From the NCBI RefSeq assembly GCF_027409185.1, contig NC_084469.1:101185835-101249834 (forward strand): DNA of 64,000 nucleotides, given 5' to 3'. The DNA is from Cynocephalus volans. Lineage: Eukaryota > Chordata > Mammalia > Dermoptera > Cynocephalidae. Below, piece by piece: positions 21,936 to 35,539 of the stretch. The notes under the pieces were generated by a model. The model made no database searches, had not been told where the DNA came from, and worked only from the letters and a program-made list of their open reading frames with translations. The translations under genes and the position numbers were made by a program. Numbering within the stretch: the stretch's first letter is position 1; each line of letters starts with the position of its first letter.

Positions 21936-23285
21936 AATTTCTTACTTCCCCAAAATAAGAAAGCTGCCAGACATGAGATTCTATGTTTGAGTTGCTGGTC
22001 TTTACATGTATAAGCATATTATATTCCGTTACATCATGTATGAAATCATATCATCTATTGTATTTATATAGTTGTATATCTTATACATAATTTATATAAA
22101 GTATACATAATTAATTCCTCCATTATCTACAATTTTTGTATGTCAATTTCCATTTGGTTTAAATTATACATTTTGGAATACAAATTACACTTTTGAAATA
22201 CAAATTTTGAAAACAAGTTTGGGATATATGCTCCACCTGTAGCCCTTTACTGATAATTTCTTCTTCTCCCTTTATACAGCCAGTGCAATGATAGTGGTAT
22301 TGTCTGCTCTTGCAAACAAGGCATGAGTGATTGTCCTTTTGAGGACACTCTATAATATGAGCCGATCAGCTTCCTTCTCCCTTGAGATTTGAGTATTGTA
22401 ACTCAGCTTTCCAATGAAGCTAGTCATGGGGGAAAAAAAATTGCAGAATTGAGAGAGGGAACACTGGAGAACCAATAGAGCATTATAATTTCTCCTTATA
22501 ATCTCCACAATGCCCAGAAAAAAATAATCATAATGGAAACATCAAAGTAGATAAATATTTCTAATCTTTATGACTTAAAAAGATGTGTATCCTTGTACAA
22601 TCATGATTAAGTTCAAATATACATATCAAGGAAAAATAAAAATTCACATAAGAAATGAACAAAAACTTAAAAGATTTCCAGTTTTTTAAAAAAAATCTAA
22701 TGGTGATGAGAAATATCTAGGTATATGAAACTGTCAGTATAAAACGTTATTAATGAAAGGTTAGTAAATTTTTACCACTTTAAGGAAGAATCAGTGGCAA
22801 TACTTCACAATCTGTCAGAAAATAGAAGCAGAGGTAGCCCTTCCTAACTCTTTGAGTGATACTAGCATTACCATAATACCACAGGATCATTAGTGTCTTC
22901 AAAGATAATTGGACTAGAGGACCAATTCCAGAAACCACAGAACCAACTGAGAAAACACACCCTTAAAATTCTCTTACTCTATTCAAACAGGAAAAAAAAT
23001 CTGTATTGACTGGGGATGCCTTCATAGGTGGTAAAATTATAAAGAAAGGCAAGAATCAGGCTACTGTTACTTTGGGGGAGGGAAGAGCTGTAACTGGGTA
23101 GGGACACAGGGAGAATTTCTCAGATGCTGGCAATATTCTATTTTTTGATATGGTTGGTGCTCATGTCATAATAATTCATTGGACTCTGTGTGTATATTTT
23201 ACAAACTTTACTTATACTATATTCAATCATTTAAAAGTAAAATTTTGAATATTAAAAAAAAACAATCTGTCACTCTAGAATCACT
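21936..23285. other. AT-rich DNA, right part probably an old LINE-1 3' end
   Basis: 21936-22690 shows no recognisable gene. 22700-23270 ('aatcagtggcaatacttcacaatctg', 'gggacacagggagaatttctcagatgctggcaatattc', 'ttaaaagtaaaattttgaat') has the feel of an old L1M 3'UTR in plus orientation, ending in an A-run near 23265. Moderate certainty for that part only. Confidence 0.4.
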
Positions 23286-23291
23286 CTTGGT

Positions 23292-23346
23292 ACCAAAGTC
23301 TGTATTAGTCAGGTTTCTCCAGAGAAACAGAATCAATATGTCAAAT

Positions 23347-23420
<74 letters not shown>

Positions 23421-24000
23421 TAGATAGATAGAGAGAGAGACAGAGAGACAGAGAGAGAGACAGACAGAGAGAGACAGAGAGACAGAGACAGAGAGACAGA
23501 GAGACAGACAGAGAGAGAGGGAGAGAGAAATTTGCCATAATAAATTGGCTCACATGATTATGAAAGAAGAAAAATCCCAAGATCTGCACTCATAAGGCTA
23601 AAAACCCAAGATAGCCAATAGCAGGTCTGAAAGCTTGAGAACCAAGAAAGCTGATGATGTGAGTTACAGCCCAAGAGCCAGCAGGTCTAAGACCTTCCAA
23701 GAAGAGCTGATGTTTCAGGTCAAGCCCAAAGGCAGGAAAAGACCCATGCCCCTGATCAAGCAGTCCGGCAGGAGGAAATGCTTCTTATTCCAAGGCAGGC
23801 CAACATTTTGTTTCTTTCAGGCCTTCAACTGATTGGATAAGGACCACCCACATTAGGGAGGGAAATGTACTTTGCGCAGTCTACCTATTTAAGTGCAAAT
23901 GTCATACAAATACACCCTCACTGACCACCTAGAATAATGTTTAGGCAAGTATCTGGGTTCTCTGTGGCTCAGTCAAGTTGATACATAAAATTACCATACT
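23292..24000 (+). mobile_element. MLT2-like LTR (ERVL class) with a microsatellite inside
   Basis: It begins 'gtattagtcaggtttctccagagaaacagaatcaat' and ends with 'cctcactgaccacctagaataatgtttaggcaagtatctggg...cagtcaagttgatacataaaatta', with 'ttcaactgattggataaggaccacccacattagggagggaaatg' between. As I recall these are the hallmarks of MLT2-type LTRs. No internal ERV sequence adjoins it, so it is a solitary LTR. Confidence 0.75.
23346..23530 (+). repeat. (GATA)n / (GACAGA)n compound microsatellite
   Basis: About 75 bp of pure GATA repeats (23346-23420) are followed by about 100 bp of interrupted GAGA/GACA repeats. The tract is expanded from the short GATA-like stretch normally found at this place in the surrounding LTR. 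It should be highly length-variable. Confidence 0.95.
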
Positions 24001-24654
24001 GGTATAAATAAGTGACTAAATAAATAAATAAGAAAAGACAAATCTCTCATGCAGAAGAAATCCAATAATTTTTATAAATATTTCACATTCAAGATTGTGG
24101 AGAATAACTCATCACCCATGAAGTGTGGACAACACATAGTAACTTCCTTACAGAAAGTACAGTATGGAAAGGAGAGAAAAAGCGAAATTTCACAGTGCAG
24201 AAAGCTGACAAACAGTATCTCAGTCACATGATAAAGATCAACATGAAGAGAAAGACATCAAATTGACGGTATGTACCTTGATCGGATGTGATTAAAAATG
24301 ATATGTAACTTCTGTAGTATACTCTTCCAAAAGTTTATAATCCCAGTTAAAATCATGAAATAATCATCAGTCAAGTTTCAATCAAAGGAAATTTGTCAAA
24401 TACTCAAACAGTACTCGTCATAATTGTCATGTTCTTCAAAAACAAGGAAAGTCTGAGAAACTGTCACAGCCAAGAGGAGCAAAGGAGAAATGATGACTAA
24501 ATGTAACATATTTTAGATGGGAGACATTAGTAATAAGAGAAGTTGGTGCAGGCTTATGGGAATTATTTGTGCTATATTAACAATTTTCCTATAAATCTAA
24601 AACTATTTTTTTTAAAAAAGGAAGATTACTAAAAATAAAACTATTGATGAAATG
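24001..24654. other. Unassigned AT-rich DNA
   Basis: I see nothing identifiable here. The short open frame at 24049-24231 has no features. A T-then-A-rich joint near 24605-24620 may mark the end of an old LINE-1. Confidence 0.4.
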
Positions 24655-24850
24655 CAAAAGCCTTGGAAGCAAGGAGCTCTGAGCTTGACTCCAGACTCCA
24701 CTGCATGCTTTGGACAAGCAATATCACTGCTCTCACATTTTTCATTCACAAAATCTGAGTAATAATACCAAGTTCATAGACTTATTGAAAAAATTAAAAT
24801 AAATAATGAACATAAAATGCCCACCCTTGTGCATAGTGTTCCTTCTCCCG
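24655..24850 (+). mobile_element. MIR SINE, plus strand
   Basis: The order of phrases follows the MIR consensus: 'ggagctctgagcttgactccagactccactgcatgctttggacaagcaa', then 'tttttcattcacaaaatctgagtaataataccaagttcatagacttattgaaa...ataaataatgaacataaaatgccc'. It is diverged, as expected for an element of Mesozoic age. Confidence 0.75.
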
Positions 24851-27445
24851 TGCATAGTGTTACCTGATAAATCTTTGGAAACATTGCTCCAACGACTCAT
24901 AGATTCATTTCCCACCTTCCATCCCCACATCCACTGTTTTATTTGCACCCATCCCCTCAATATCTCATCATGGCTTTGACAGAAGCAATAATCTGTTCCT
25001 CATACTGACTAAGGTGACCACTTCACAGGGTGGGCCTCGTAATGGACATCACCTGCTATCCACTCCATACTGACTCTTCACTCATTACAGAATTATGAGT
25101 TAACTCTGTAGCTAAAGTTAAAAATCTCTGTTATTTGGTAGCTTCTTTCTGATCATGGCCAAATTTCATTTGGCATCCTTGGCCTTATGTTGTTGGTCAG
25201 GTACTAAAAACTGGTTTTCATTTCTTAAGCACAATTTACAGTGTATTTTCTCCCCACATTTCCTGCCCTACTTCTTTCTTGGACAACTTTCATGCCTTCT
25301 TCACCTGGAATTACTCCACTCCTACTTCAAGGCTCTGTACATTTATAAACTTTACTGTGGGGCTTTCACTGATCTCTCCAGAGAAAGTCTAATATTTTAG
25401 AAACTGTTTCATCAGTATTGGAGTGCAGTGTCAGGAGACTGCATTTGCTTATTTCTATGTCTCTTCCCCTATTTAGACCATGAGCACCTCAACAAAAAGA
25501 GCACTGTCCTATTTATTTATTTATTCTCAGTATATAAAAATTACAGAATAAATGTTTATGAATGACTGAAAAAACAAATTTTCAGCAATGTTAAACACTA
25601 GGGAGGAAGGAGAAACTGTGAAATTTGGAGACATGATGTTGAGAGAGGGTAGTGCTATGATTGACAACCAACACCAGAAGACAGATTGCAAGAAGATATT
25701 TGCGTGCATGCAGAATTGACCTCCAATGTGCAGCTTTAAATCAGCAAGAGTTTTTTCACCAAACTTTATTTACTTGTTATCCATTTGTATTACTTAAAGC
25801 TAATAACAAATAAAATGAACCCTATACACCATTTCCAAAATCCGCAGTACCTGTGAAGATGCTGTGGTTCGCCCAGATATAATCATGGAAGAGTCTTGAG
25901 TTCACTGATACAGTTTCTTCCCTGTAGGATGAATGAAGTTGCCTCAAGAGTGGCAAAGAGACAGAGTCACTCATGAGGCCTCCAGAAGACACATTGTATT
26001 TCCTCATCATTTGAGATTGGTAAAGTAGACTTGAGAAGGTTTAGTGGAAGAATTTAGAGTTTCTGTGCCTTTATGAGCTGAATTCCCATGAGTCTCATTG
26101 ATGATGTTTTCTTTTGTCCCTCAACTCCCTGAGAGATTTAGTTCTCTGAAGCTAGGAGAGAAAAAATAGAACACAAACTTGTACCAGATTGCGTCCTGGG
26201 GGAAATCTATGGATTCTTATCTCTTTGGACTCTTTCTTCCTAGAAGGAAATCACCACTCTTTAGGTGTGATATCCAGGATACAGGGAGGGCCATAATAAC
26301 TGTTCGGTCCCTGGATCTGGGGGGAGATTCTGGATGCACTAACACATCTTCTTTGTCCCATTTGTCTTCTCTGGTGTTGTTCACAACCACAGAGCATCCT
26401 CCATCAGCAGTGATTCCCCTTGTTTTACTAAATCTCATGTTTCCCTTCCATGCTGGAAGTATATTACCTCACTCCTTCATCTGACATTTTAGTCTTCTAC
26501 AAATATTTATCAAGCAAATACTGTACAGTAGGCACTAAAACATGTTCTGAGGATGAAGAGAGTAGTAAGACATTGTTCCTTCTTTTAAGGAACTCAATGT
26601 CTGTACAAGAAAAGACATGTAAGTAAATAAATGCAGTATTATGAGGTAGCACTGTAATCCTGCTGAAATGGACCCCCAAAGCAGTCAACTATTCCTGAGG
26701 AGGTTAGCAAGCCTTCAGAGACAAGGATAGAATTTCAAGTACTGAAACTTGAAGGAGGATTGGAGTCATTCCAGTGCGGAAGCACACACCAGAAGTAACT
26801 GCATAACAACAAAACTGCAAAGTATAGTTAGGAAATGAAAAATAGTTATTAATCTGACCATCAGTGAGGGGCAGAGTATGAAAACTGAAACATGAGCCTG
26901 GACAGGTAGGCACTGGCCAGACAGCAAAGAGCCTTCTATTCTGGCTACAGGATTGATCATTACTTTTAAAATTAGTACAGAACAGTGGAAAGTTTGTGGT
27001 AGGTGATGTTCATAATCAGGCCCACCCTGTAGAATGATCCTCCCAGCACAATATGAGGAACATACTATTGCTGATATGAAAGCCATAGATAAAGGATAAA
27101 GTGGAAACAGCCTGGTGGATCTAGGTATAGAAAGGAGAGAAATAGATGGAGACACATTAGTTTAAATGAAATTTTTTTTAAAGTCATTAAGTTGTAGGAG
27201 TTTCTTATATATTTTGGATATTAACCCCTTATCAGAGACACAGTTTGTATATCAATTACACTTCATTAATGCTATTTAAAGAAGGAAGCCTAGCAAAATT
27301 CAGCATTTCACAGAAAGGCAAATAATTGAATTGTATCATTTTTTTAAAAAGTCCTAGAACTTAATCTTTTCCTAAAGTATGATCCAGTAAATATAATCTG
27401 TAAAATAAAGATTTATGATATTTTAAAAAACTAAAATTTATTGAG
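24851..27445. other. Unassigned intergenic DNA
   Basis: I recognise no gene. 26490-26650 ('caaatatttatcaagcaaatactgtacagtaggcact', 'ttaaggaactcaatgtctgtacaag') looks like a common ancient mammalian repeat of unknown name. 27170-27240 resembles a LINE-1 phrase ('gttgtaggagtttcttatatattttggatattaacc'). The remaining short frames have no supporting features. Confidence 0.45.
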
Positions 27446-28199
27446 TAGTAAAGATGATAGAGTAGGGAACTCGGGTCCTGTTAACCCTTCAAAACCTCCC
27501 AAACATCTGGAAAAAACAACAATCAACCTGATCAGAATTATGAAAGATTGTCAAAGTTTTCAGCAACCAATTAAAGTCTTAACCAGGAGGAAAATGACTT
27601 AAGTTCAGTAAGAGAGCCTAGAAGCATTTTTATTTTTATTTTCCCCACCCCTCTCCCCATCCAATGTTGGGCTTATAAGCAGCAACCCATGATACCAGTG
27701 CGGGTTCCTGGTTCAAGAAGAAGTATAGCAAACCTCATTCCCAAAGAATTGTGTTTGTGGGCTCCCTGAAAGACTGATGTAAGGATTTGTCTTTCTTTTG
27801 ATTAATTTGAATCTCTCCCAGGTAAGAAAAGCAGGTACAAGTAGGATGTTCCTCAAAAACATTGAAAGGCAAATAAAGAAGCCACTATCACCTGGCATAA
27901 AAGATAACAGTTGAGATAGGCAATAGATGCAACAAAAACCTAAGAGGAAAAGCTGAAGTGTGCGATAAAGCCTTTGAGAGCAATTGTGTATGTCATACAA
28001 CATAAACAGGTAGGCACACACATGCCCAGAGCAGGATGCATACTCAGAAAGATCTGAGAAGGCCATAAGCTTTCCTCTCTGACTGGCTTTTGCCTTTAGC
28101 AAAAGTAGAGATGTACATTGGCTCACTATGTGTTGAAGGAGTGTTCCAACATAGAACAAACTTGTAAAGTCCCAGAGAGGAAATTTTTCCTTTGTATTT

Positions 28200-28295
<96 letters not shown>

Positions 28296-30170
28296 CCTTC
28301 CCTCTCCCCCTCCCCTCCCCTCCCCCTCCCCCCCCCTCTCTCTCCCCCTCTCTCTCCCCCACTCTGTCTTTCTCCCCCCCTCTCTCTCCCCCTCTCTCTC
28401 CCCCACTCTGTCTTTCTTTTTCTGTTATGTCTCTAGGCATTAAAGCAATTCTCTTTCTAACTCCTAGCTGAACACCAAGCTAAAGGAACAGAGACTTCAC
28501 TGACCAAACATGACAAAGAATACTATCTTTACAATAATAGTTTGGAAAAATCACTAAGCAAACAAACAACTATAACACATAGGAAAAAAAATCTTGGGGA
28601 GAGTGGAGTATCTGAGCCCCAGAGTTACCACATCAAAATATTAACTATATTCAGTTTTCAACAAAAAAATTTTAGGATATGAAGAAAGACAGGAAATTAT
28701 GGCTCATTTTCAGGAGTTAAAAAAAATTAACACAGACTGTCCCTGAATAAGTACAGACATTGGATTCACCATTGAAGTCATTAAAGACTTTAAAACAAGT
28801 GTTTTAAATATTCTTCAAGAGCTTCAGTAAACCACAGGAAAAAACTTAAGTCAGGAGAATGATGATACATAAATAATGTCAATAAAGAGGTAGAAATTAT
28901 AGAAGAAAATAATTAAAAAGTCTGGAGTGGTTAGATCAACTGAAATTTTCCATTGTGAGGAACACAAAGAAAAATAATGAAAAAAATAAATGTATTCAAA
29001 GAAATCTGTGGGACACCATAAACCATACCAAAAAATGGGTATAACATGAGTTCTAGAAGAAGATATAGCAAAGGAGACAAAGGATATTTGAAGAAATGAT
29101 GGTAGAAAAAGTCCAAAATTAGACAAAAGATGTGAATGTATTCATCTAAGAAGCTCAATGAACTCCAAATGGGATAAATTCAAGGAGATTCACCCAACAA
29201 CATTATAATGAAACTGTCAATAGCCAATAACAAAGGGAGACCTTGAAAGCAACAAGAGGAAAAGAATACATGACGTATAACAGATTCACAATAAGATTAA
29301 CAGCTAATTTGGGGGGTGGTTGGGGGCCTTGCACATTTTTATTTGTTTCATTAACATTTCAAGTTGTGTTATAAGTCCAATCTAACAGTAAAATCTTTTT
29401 TTAGACACCATGAAGCCAAGAACATAGTGGAGTGACACATTTAAAGTGCTAGGGTGAAAACTCTGTCAACCAAGAATTCTATATCCTGCAAAACTATCCT
29501 TCAAAAATGAAGAAGCCATTAAGGCATTCTCAGACAAATAAAAGCTTAGAGAATTTGTTACTGGTAAACCTGCCCAATAGGAGATACTAATGACACACTG
29601 GCTAAAGACTAGAGGGGCTAAAGCTGAAATGGAGGATGCTAGAAAGTTATTTGATGCCATACATAGAAATATAGAGCATTGGTAAAGGTAACTACAAAGG
29701 TAAATATAAAAATCAATATTACTGTATTTGGGGTTTATACATCCTGTTTTTTCTATGCAATTTTAAATGCAAATGCATAAAACAATAAGCCTATGTGAAT
29801 GTACAGAAAATGTATCTGTGACAACAAAATAAACAGAAAAGAAAAAATGTATTTTTGTACACAATAGAAGCAAATTCTGTATTAATTAAAATTAGATATT
29901 TATAAGTTTAAATCATTAATTGCAATATCCAAAATAAAAACTAAAAAAAAAAAGGAAGTGACAAGGGAATTAAAACAGTATAGAAAAACAACAACAAAAA
30001 ATCAATTAAAGGCACAGGAATGTCATAAAGGAGGAACTGAGCAATGAAAAATATACAACATCTTTAAAAATACTAAAAAAGAAAAATTAAGCGCTCCCTT
30101 ATCAAAAATTACTTTAAATGTTAATATAATAAATTCTCCACCTAAAATCCAGTTGGTTAGGATAGATAAA
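27446..30170 (+). mobile_element. Old L1M-type LINE-1 (5'UTR to ORF1-ORF2 junction), plus strand
   Basis: 28620-29290 matches the ORF1 region of old LINE-1s ('gacaccataaaccata', 'agaagctcaatgaactccaaatgggataaa', 'cattataatgaaactgtcaa'). 29460-29690 matches the ORF1 end and inter-ORF region ('ccaagaattctatatcctgc', 'cattctcagacaaataaaagct'). 27446-28200 is the probable 5'UTR/early part. A paralogous stretch occurs at 45070-46795. All frames are broken. 29310-29400 looks like a small unrelated insertion. Confidence 0.75.
28203..28420 (+). repeat. (CT)n tract with a C-rich duplicated extension
   Basis: There are about 90 bp of pure CT dinucleotides (28203-28293), then C-rich sequence. In that part a ~40-bp block ending 'cccccactctgtctttct' occurs twice (near 28336-28375 and 28380-28417), a local duplication. 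Both strands give long serine/leucine or arginine/glutamate low-complexity frames that are not genes. Confidence 0.95.
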
Positions 30171-30177
30171 TACACAT

Positions 30178-30465
30178 CATCATGGACCTAGAAAGAATTA
30201 TATTAAGTGAAATGAGTCAGGAACAGAAAGAGAAATATTACATGTTCTCACTTATTTCTGGGAGCCAAAAATAAATAAATACACAAATAAACTGGGGGTG
30301 GGGAGAAGAAGACAAAACAATCACAATTCCTTGAAGTTGATAAGATAAGCGAACAGATATGAGGTTGTTGGGGGGGGAAGGAGTTTTCAGTAATGAGCCT
30401 CAATGATCAAACACATTGTATATTGACAAAATGAAATAAAATTTTAAAAAATAATAATAAGTGTT
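30178..30465 (+). mobile_element. LINE-1 3' end (~290 bp), plus strand
   Basis: It begins 'catggacctagaaagaattatattaagtgaaa' (last 60 bp of ORF2) and continues into the 3'UTR ('attccttgaagttgataag', 'cattgtatattgacaaaatgaaataaaatt'), ending in AAT repeats. It is severely 5'-truncated and of the same 3'UTR type as 21720-21935. Confidence 0.85.
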
Positions 30466-30489
30466 AATCAAGACCTGTTTAAAAAAAAA

Positions 30490-33400
30490 GAAATGAGTGA
30501 GAAATAGTGTATTTCCCAGACAAACAAATGTTGTGGTAGTTCACCACAACACAATCAGACCTGCAAGAAATTCTCAAGGGAGTCATTCATCTGGAATCTG
30601 AATAATGGTGACCACCATCACAAATATACAACAACAAGCAAAACCCACAGTTAAAAGAAAAATGCCAGCAAGAAAGAGAAAGAAGCTAAATCAGTCCACC
30701 TTAAATTCCCAAATCACTTTGAAGAAGAGAAATAAAAGGGGAAATAATGATATATAAACCACCTAATCAAGTAGCAATTAAATGAAGGGACGGAAAAAGA
30801 TATACCATGCAAGTGGAAACCAAAAATGAGCAGGAGTAGCTATTCTTATATAGGACAGAATAGACTTTAAAACAAAAAATATTAAAAAAAAGACAAAGAA
30901 GGCCATTATATAATGATAAAGGGGACTATCCAGCTAGAAGACATACCAATCATAAACATGTATGCTCCCAATACCAGAGTACCCAGATATATCAAGGAAA
31001 CACGCTTAGACTTGAAGAAGGAGATAGGTCCCAATACATTAATAGTGGGTGATCTGAACTCCCCTCTCTCTGTATGGGACAGGACTTCCAGGCAACAGGT
31101 CAACAAAGAGACACAGGATTTAATCTGCACCCTAGACCAACTGGACTTGGCAGATATATACAGAACATTTCACCCAACAGCTAAAGAATACACTCTGTTC
31201 TCATCTGCTCATGGTACATTCTCCAGGATAGACCACATATTAGGTCACAAATCTAGTCTCAGCAAATTTTAAAAATTTGAAATCATTCCAACAATTTTTA
31301 CAGACCACAAAGGACTAAAACTGGAGATAAACAATAAGCAAAATGCTGGAAGATATACAAATAGAGGGAAAATAAATAATAGGTTCCTGAATGACATATG
31401 GGTCCTAGAAGAAATTAAAGAGGAAATCAAAAAATTTCTAGAAACTAATGAAAACAAAGATACATCATACCAAAACTTGTGGGATACTGCAAAAGCAGTA
31501 CTATGAGGCAAATTTATTGCAGTTAATGCTTATATCAGAAAAATGGAAAGACTTCAAATAAATGACCTAACACTTTACCTCAAAGAACATGAGAGACAAC
31601 AACAATCCAAACCTAAAGGCAGTAGACAGAAAGAAATAATTAAGATCAGAGGAGAACTAAATGAAATAGAGACCCAAAAAACAATAGAAAAGATCGACAA
31701 AACTAAAACTTGGTTTTTTGAGAGGATAAAAAAAATAGACACACCATTAGCTAGATTAAGAAAAGAAAGGAGAGAAGATCCTCATAAAAAAAATCAGAAA
31801 TGAAAAGGGAGACATTACAACTAATACCACAGAAATACAAAGAATCATTAGAGACTATTGTAAACAACTGTATAACAACAAATTTGAAAATCTGGAAGAT
31901 TTGGATAAGTTTCTAGACACACATAAATTACCAGGACTGAACCAAGAAGAGACAGAAAACCTGAACAGACCAATAACAAACAGGGAGATTGAAGTGGTAA
32001 TTAGCAATTTTCCAACAAAAAAAGTCCAAGTCTGGATGGTTTTACAGCTGAATTCTATCAAACTTTTAAAGAGGAGTTAAAACCAATTGGCATGAAACTA
32101 TTCCACACAGTTGAAACAGATGCTACTCTCCCAAACTCATTCTATGAGGCCAACATAACTCTGATACCAAAACCAGATAAAGACACAACAAAACAAGAAA
32201 ATTATTGGCCAATATCCTTGTTGAACCTAGATGCTAAAATCCTCAACAAAATATTAGCAATAAGAATACAGCAACACATTTAAAAAATCATACACTATGA
32301 TCAAGTGGGATTCATTCCTGGAATGCAAGGATGGTTCAACATATGAAAGTCAATAAATGTGATACATCACATCCGAAAGCTCAAGGGCAAAGACCATATG
32401 ATTATCTCAATAGATTCTGAAAAAGCATTTGACAAAATTCAACATTCCTTTATGATAAAGCTTCTCAACAATTTAGGTATAGGAGGAAATTATCTTAACC
32501 TAATAAAAGCCATTTATGATAAGCCCACCACCAGTATTATTCTGAATGGGGAAAAATTGCAGGCCATCCCCTTAAGGACAGGTAGAAGACAAAGATGTCC
32601 ACTCCCACCACCTTTATTCAACATATTCCTGGAGTCACTAACTAGAGCAATAAGGTAAGAGAAAGAAATAAAGGGACCCAGATTAGAAAAGATGAAGTCA
32701 AACTGTCTCTATTTTCAGATGACATGATACTATACATAGAAAAACCTAAACACTCTATCAAAAAACTTATAGAGCTGGTTAATAACTTCAGTAACATTGC
32801 AGGATACAAAATAAATGCCTCCAATTCAGTAGCATTTGTATAATCAAATAATGAATTAACAGGAAGAGAAATAAAGAAAGTAAGCCCATTTACAATTGTC
32901 ACCAAAAAAATATGATACCTAAGGATCAATTTAACCAAAGAGGTGAAAGACCTCTACAATGAGAATTGCAAACCACTTCTAAAAGAAATTAAAGAAGACA
33001 CAAAAAGATGGAAAAATGTTCCATTCTCTTGGATTGGAAGAATTAACTTTGTGAAAATGTCCGTATTACCCAAAGTGATCTACATATTCGACGCAATCCC
33101 CATCAAAATGCCAGTGACATTTATCACAGAATTTCAAAAAAACAATCTTACCTTTCAGATGGAAAAACAAAAGACTTTGAATACCCAAAGCAATCCTGAG
33201 CAAAAACAACAAAGGTGGAGGCAATACTCTGCCTGACTTAAAATTATATTACAAAGCTGTTGTAACCAAAACAGCATGGTACTGGTATAAAAATAGACAT
33301 TCAGATGAGCGAAATAGAATAGAGAGCCCAGAAATCACTCCTCAGGCTTATAGCCTTCTGATATTAGACAAAGGCTACAAAAATCTACATTGGGGAAAAG

Positions 33401-34710
33401 ATTGCCTCTTCAACAAGTGTTTCTGGAAAACTGGATATCCATATGCAGAAGAATGAACCTAAATATGCATCTCTCACCATACACTTAATTCATCTCAAAA
33501 TGGATTAAAGACCTAGGTATAAGACCTGAAACTGTAAAATTACTAAGGGAAAATCTAGGTGAAACATTTCAGCAGTTTGGTGAGGGCAGAGGCTTTATGA
33601 ACTTGGGCCCAAAAGCACAAGCAGCAGCAGAAAAAGTAAGCAAATGGGACTATATCAAACTAAAAAAGTTTTGGCATGGCAAAAGAAACAATCAACACAG
33701 TGAAAAGACAATCTACAGAGTGGGAGAACATTTATGCTAACTATGTATCCAACAAGGGATTAATATCCAAAATATACATAGAACTTAAGCAATTATACAG
33801 TAAAAAATTAAAAGACCCAATTAAAAAATGGGCAAATGAGCTGAATAGACTTTTTTGAAAGGAAGACATACAAATGGCCTACAGACACATGAAAAAATGC
33901 TCAAAATCACTAGTCATCCCCAAAATGCAAATTAAAACTTCTTTGAGATACCACCTCACTCACGTTAGACTGGCTATAATCAAAAAGACGGTGAATAACA
34001 AATGCTGGTGAGGATGTGTAGAGAAGGAACACTACTGCCCTGTTGGTGGGATTGTAGATTAGTACAACCACTTTGGAAAAAGATTTGAAGGTTTCTCAAA
34101 CAACTACAGATAGATCTTCCATATGATCCAGCAATCCCTCTTCTTGGTATATATCCAGAGAAATGGAAATTGTCATGTCGAAAGATACCTGCACTCCCAT
34201 GTTTATTGCAGCTCTGTCTGCAATAGCCAAGATATGGAACCAACCTAAATGTCCATCAATAGCTGATTGGATAAAGAAACTGTGGTATACATATGCTATG
34301 GAATATTACTCTGCCATAAAAAAGAATGAAGCACTCCCATTTGCAATGATGTGGATGAGTCTGGAGAAACGTATGTTGAGTGAAACAAGCAAAGCACAGA
34401 GAGATAAATACCCCATGTGCTCACTCATATTTGAGAGCTAAGAGAGAAAAGAAGGCTGGATAGAAAGACCACAGTGGTGCTGTGATCCAACAGAGGGAGG
34501 GAACCTTCCTAGGGCTGCAAATTGGAGTGCAGGGGGGAGGTTTGGGGATAATTGGGAGGAGGCAAAGGGTACAAAAGTAATTTCTGATAATGGGTATGCC
34601 CCCAGTATGAATCTGGCCCTCACATCATGGGCAGGAGGGGGAATAATCAGCTTGTATCTGATGAATATTTGTACTAAATAAATATTTTTTAAAACCCTTT
34701 GATTTTCTTG
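30490..34710 (+). mobile_element. LINE-1 lacking the 5' end, plus strand
   Basis: It starts in the last part of ORF1 ('gtatttcccagacaaacaa') and includes the inter-ORF spacer, all ORF2 domains in broken frames and a 3'UTR to about 34700. Endonuclease motifs: 'IINMYAPNTR', 'VGDLNSPLSVWDRTSRQ' and 'SSAHGTFSRIDHILGHKSSL' (30913-31272). RT: '[14 protein letters not shown]' area (32300) and '[15 protein letters not shown]'; the catalytic box near 32712 reads F-S-D-D instead of F-A-D-D. C-terminus: 34163-34441. Frameshifts and stops rule out activity. Confidence 0.9.
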
Positions 34711-35539
34711 AATAGATTCATTACTTTAATTGCAAAAAAAAAAAAAAATCCTGCAAACAGTAATGTGAGGGCTGTGTTTTATGCCTAATTAAAGTTCTTA
34801 CCTAAGTATCTGTGCTCTAATTAGCAGTTTTTTTCTATGGTAGAATATGCTTCAGAAGAGCCATTTGAATGAAAAAATATTTCACAAAGAGTAATTTTTT
34901 TTCTTCATAGCCATAATGAATTTTCCCACCTTCTCCCCAACCTCCTAAAAACTGGTGTTATCAACTGTATCATTACCATCTGTGAGTTAAAGTAGGCTTC
35001 CAAAAGAATTCTAGAAAAAAATAAAAATAAAACCCACTAGGTTGTCAACATGAATGAAAAACTGCTGGCGATTATGTGGAACATCAGGAACTTTTAATGT
35101 GTATGCGAAGTGATTCACCCGCTAAGGAAAACTACTTGGAACCATTCAAAGAATAGATACTTTGTTACACTGAATATTCTACCCCAAGTATAAAACTCTT
35201 TTTTATTTCCATTAGGAGACATATACAAGAATATTTAAAAGATTTATTCATAATAGTAGAAAAATATTAACCACCAAAATGTCTATCACTATCAGAAAGA
35301 ATACCAATTTTGAAAAGTCACCATACATAATGTAAAAATATACAGTATTAAACATAAATTAAATACTGCTACACCCATTAACATGATTGAATCTTTAAAG
35401 TGCAATAATGTAAAAACATTCAGAACGCAAAATTCCAACATTAATATTGAACTTTTCACAAGTTTTTAAAGAAGCCAATATATAAATTGGACAGGAATAC
35501 ATACAAGGGTGATATGACAATGGCATTTAATCCTATTGC
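34711..35539. other. AT-rich DNA, partly old LINE-1-like
   Basis: A poly-A run lies at 34734-34748. 35040-35330 ('tggaacatcaggaactttt', 'aaactacttggaaccattcaaag', 'aatgtctatcactatcag') reads like a heavily diverged LINE-1 3' segment in plus orientation. No gene seen. Confidence 0.45.

Noticed and set aside
23346-23530. CRISPR-like regular repeat
   Set aside because: It is a simple tetranucleotide/hexanucleotide microsatellite without spacers, in a mammalian genome.
28044-28471. Long overlapping open frames on both strands (up to 120 codons)
   Set aside because: They are produced by the CT repeat (poly Ser/Leu or Arg/Glu) and have no other features.
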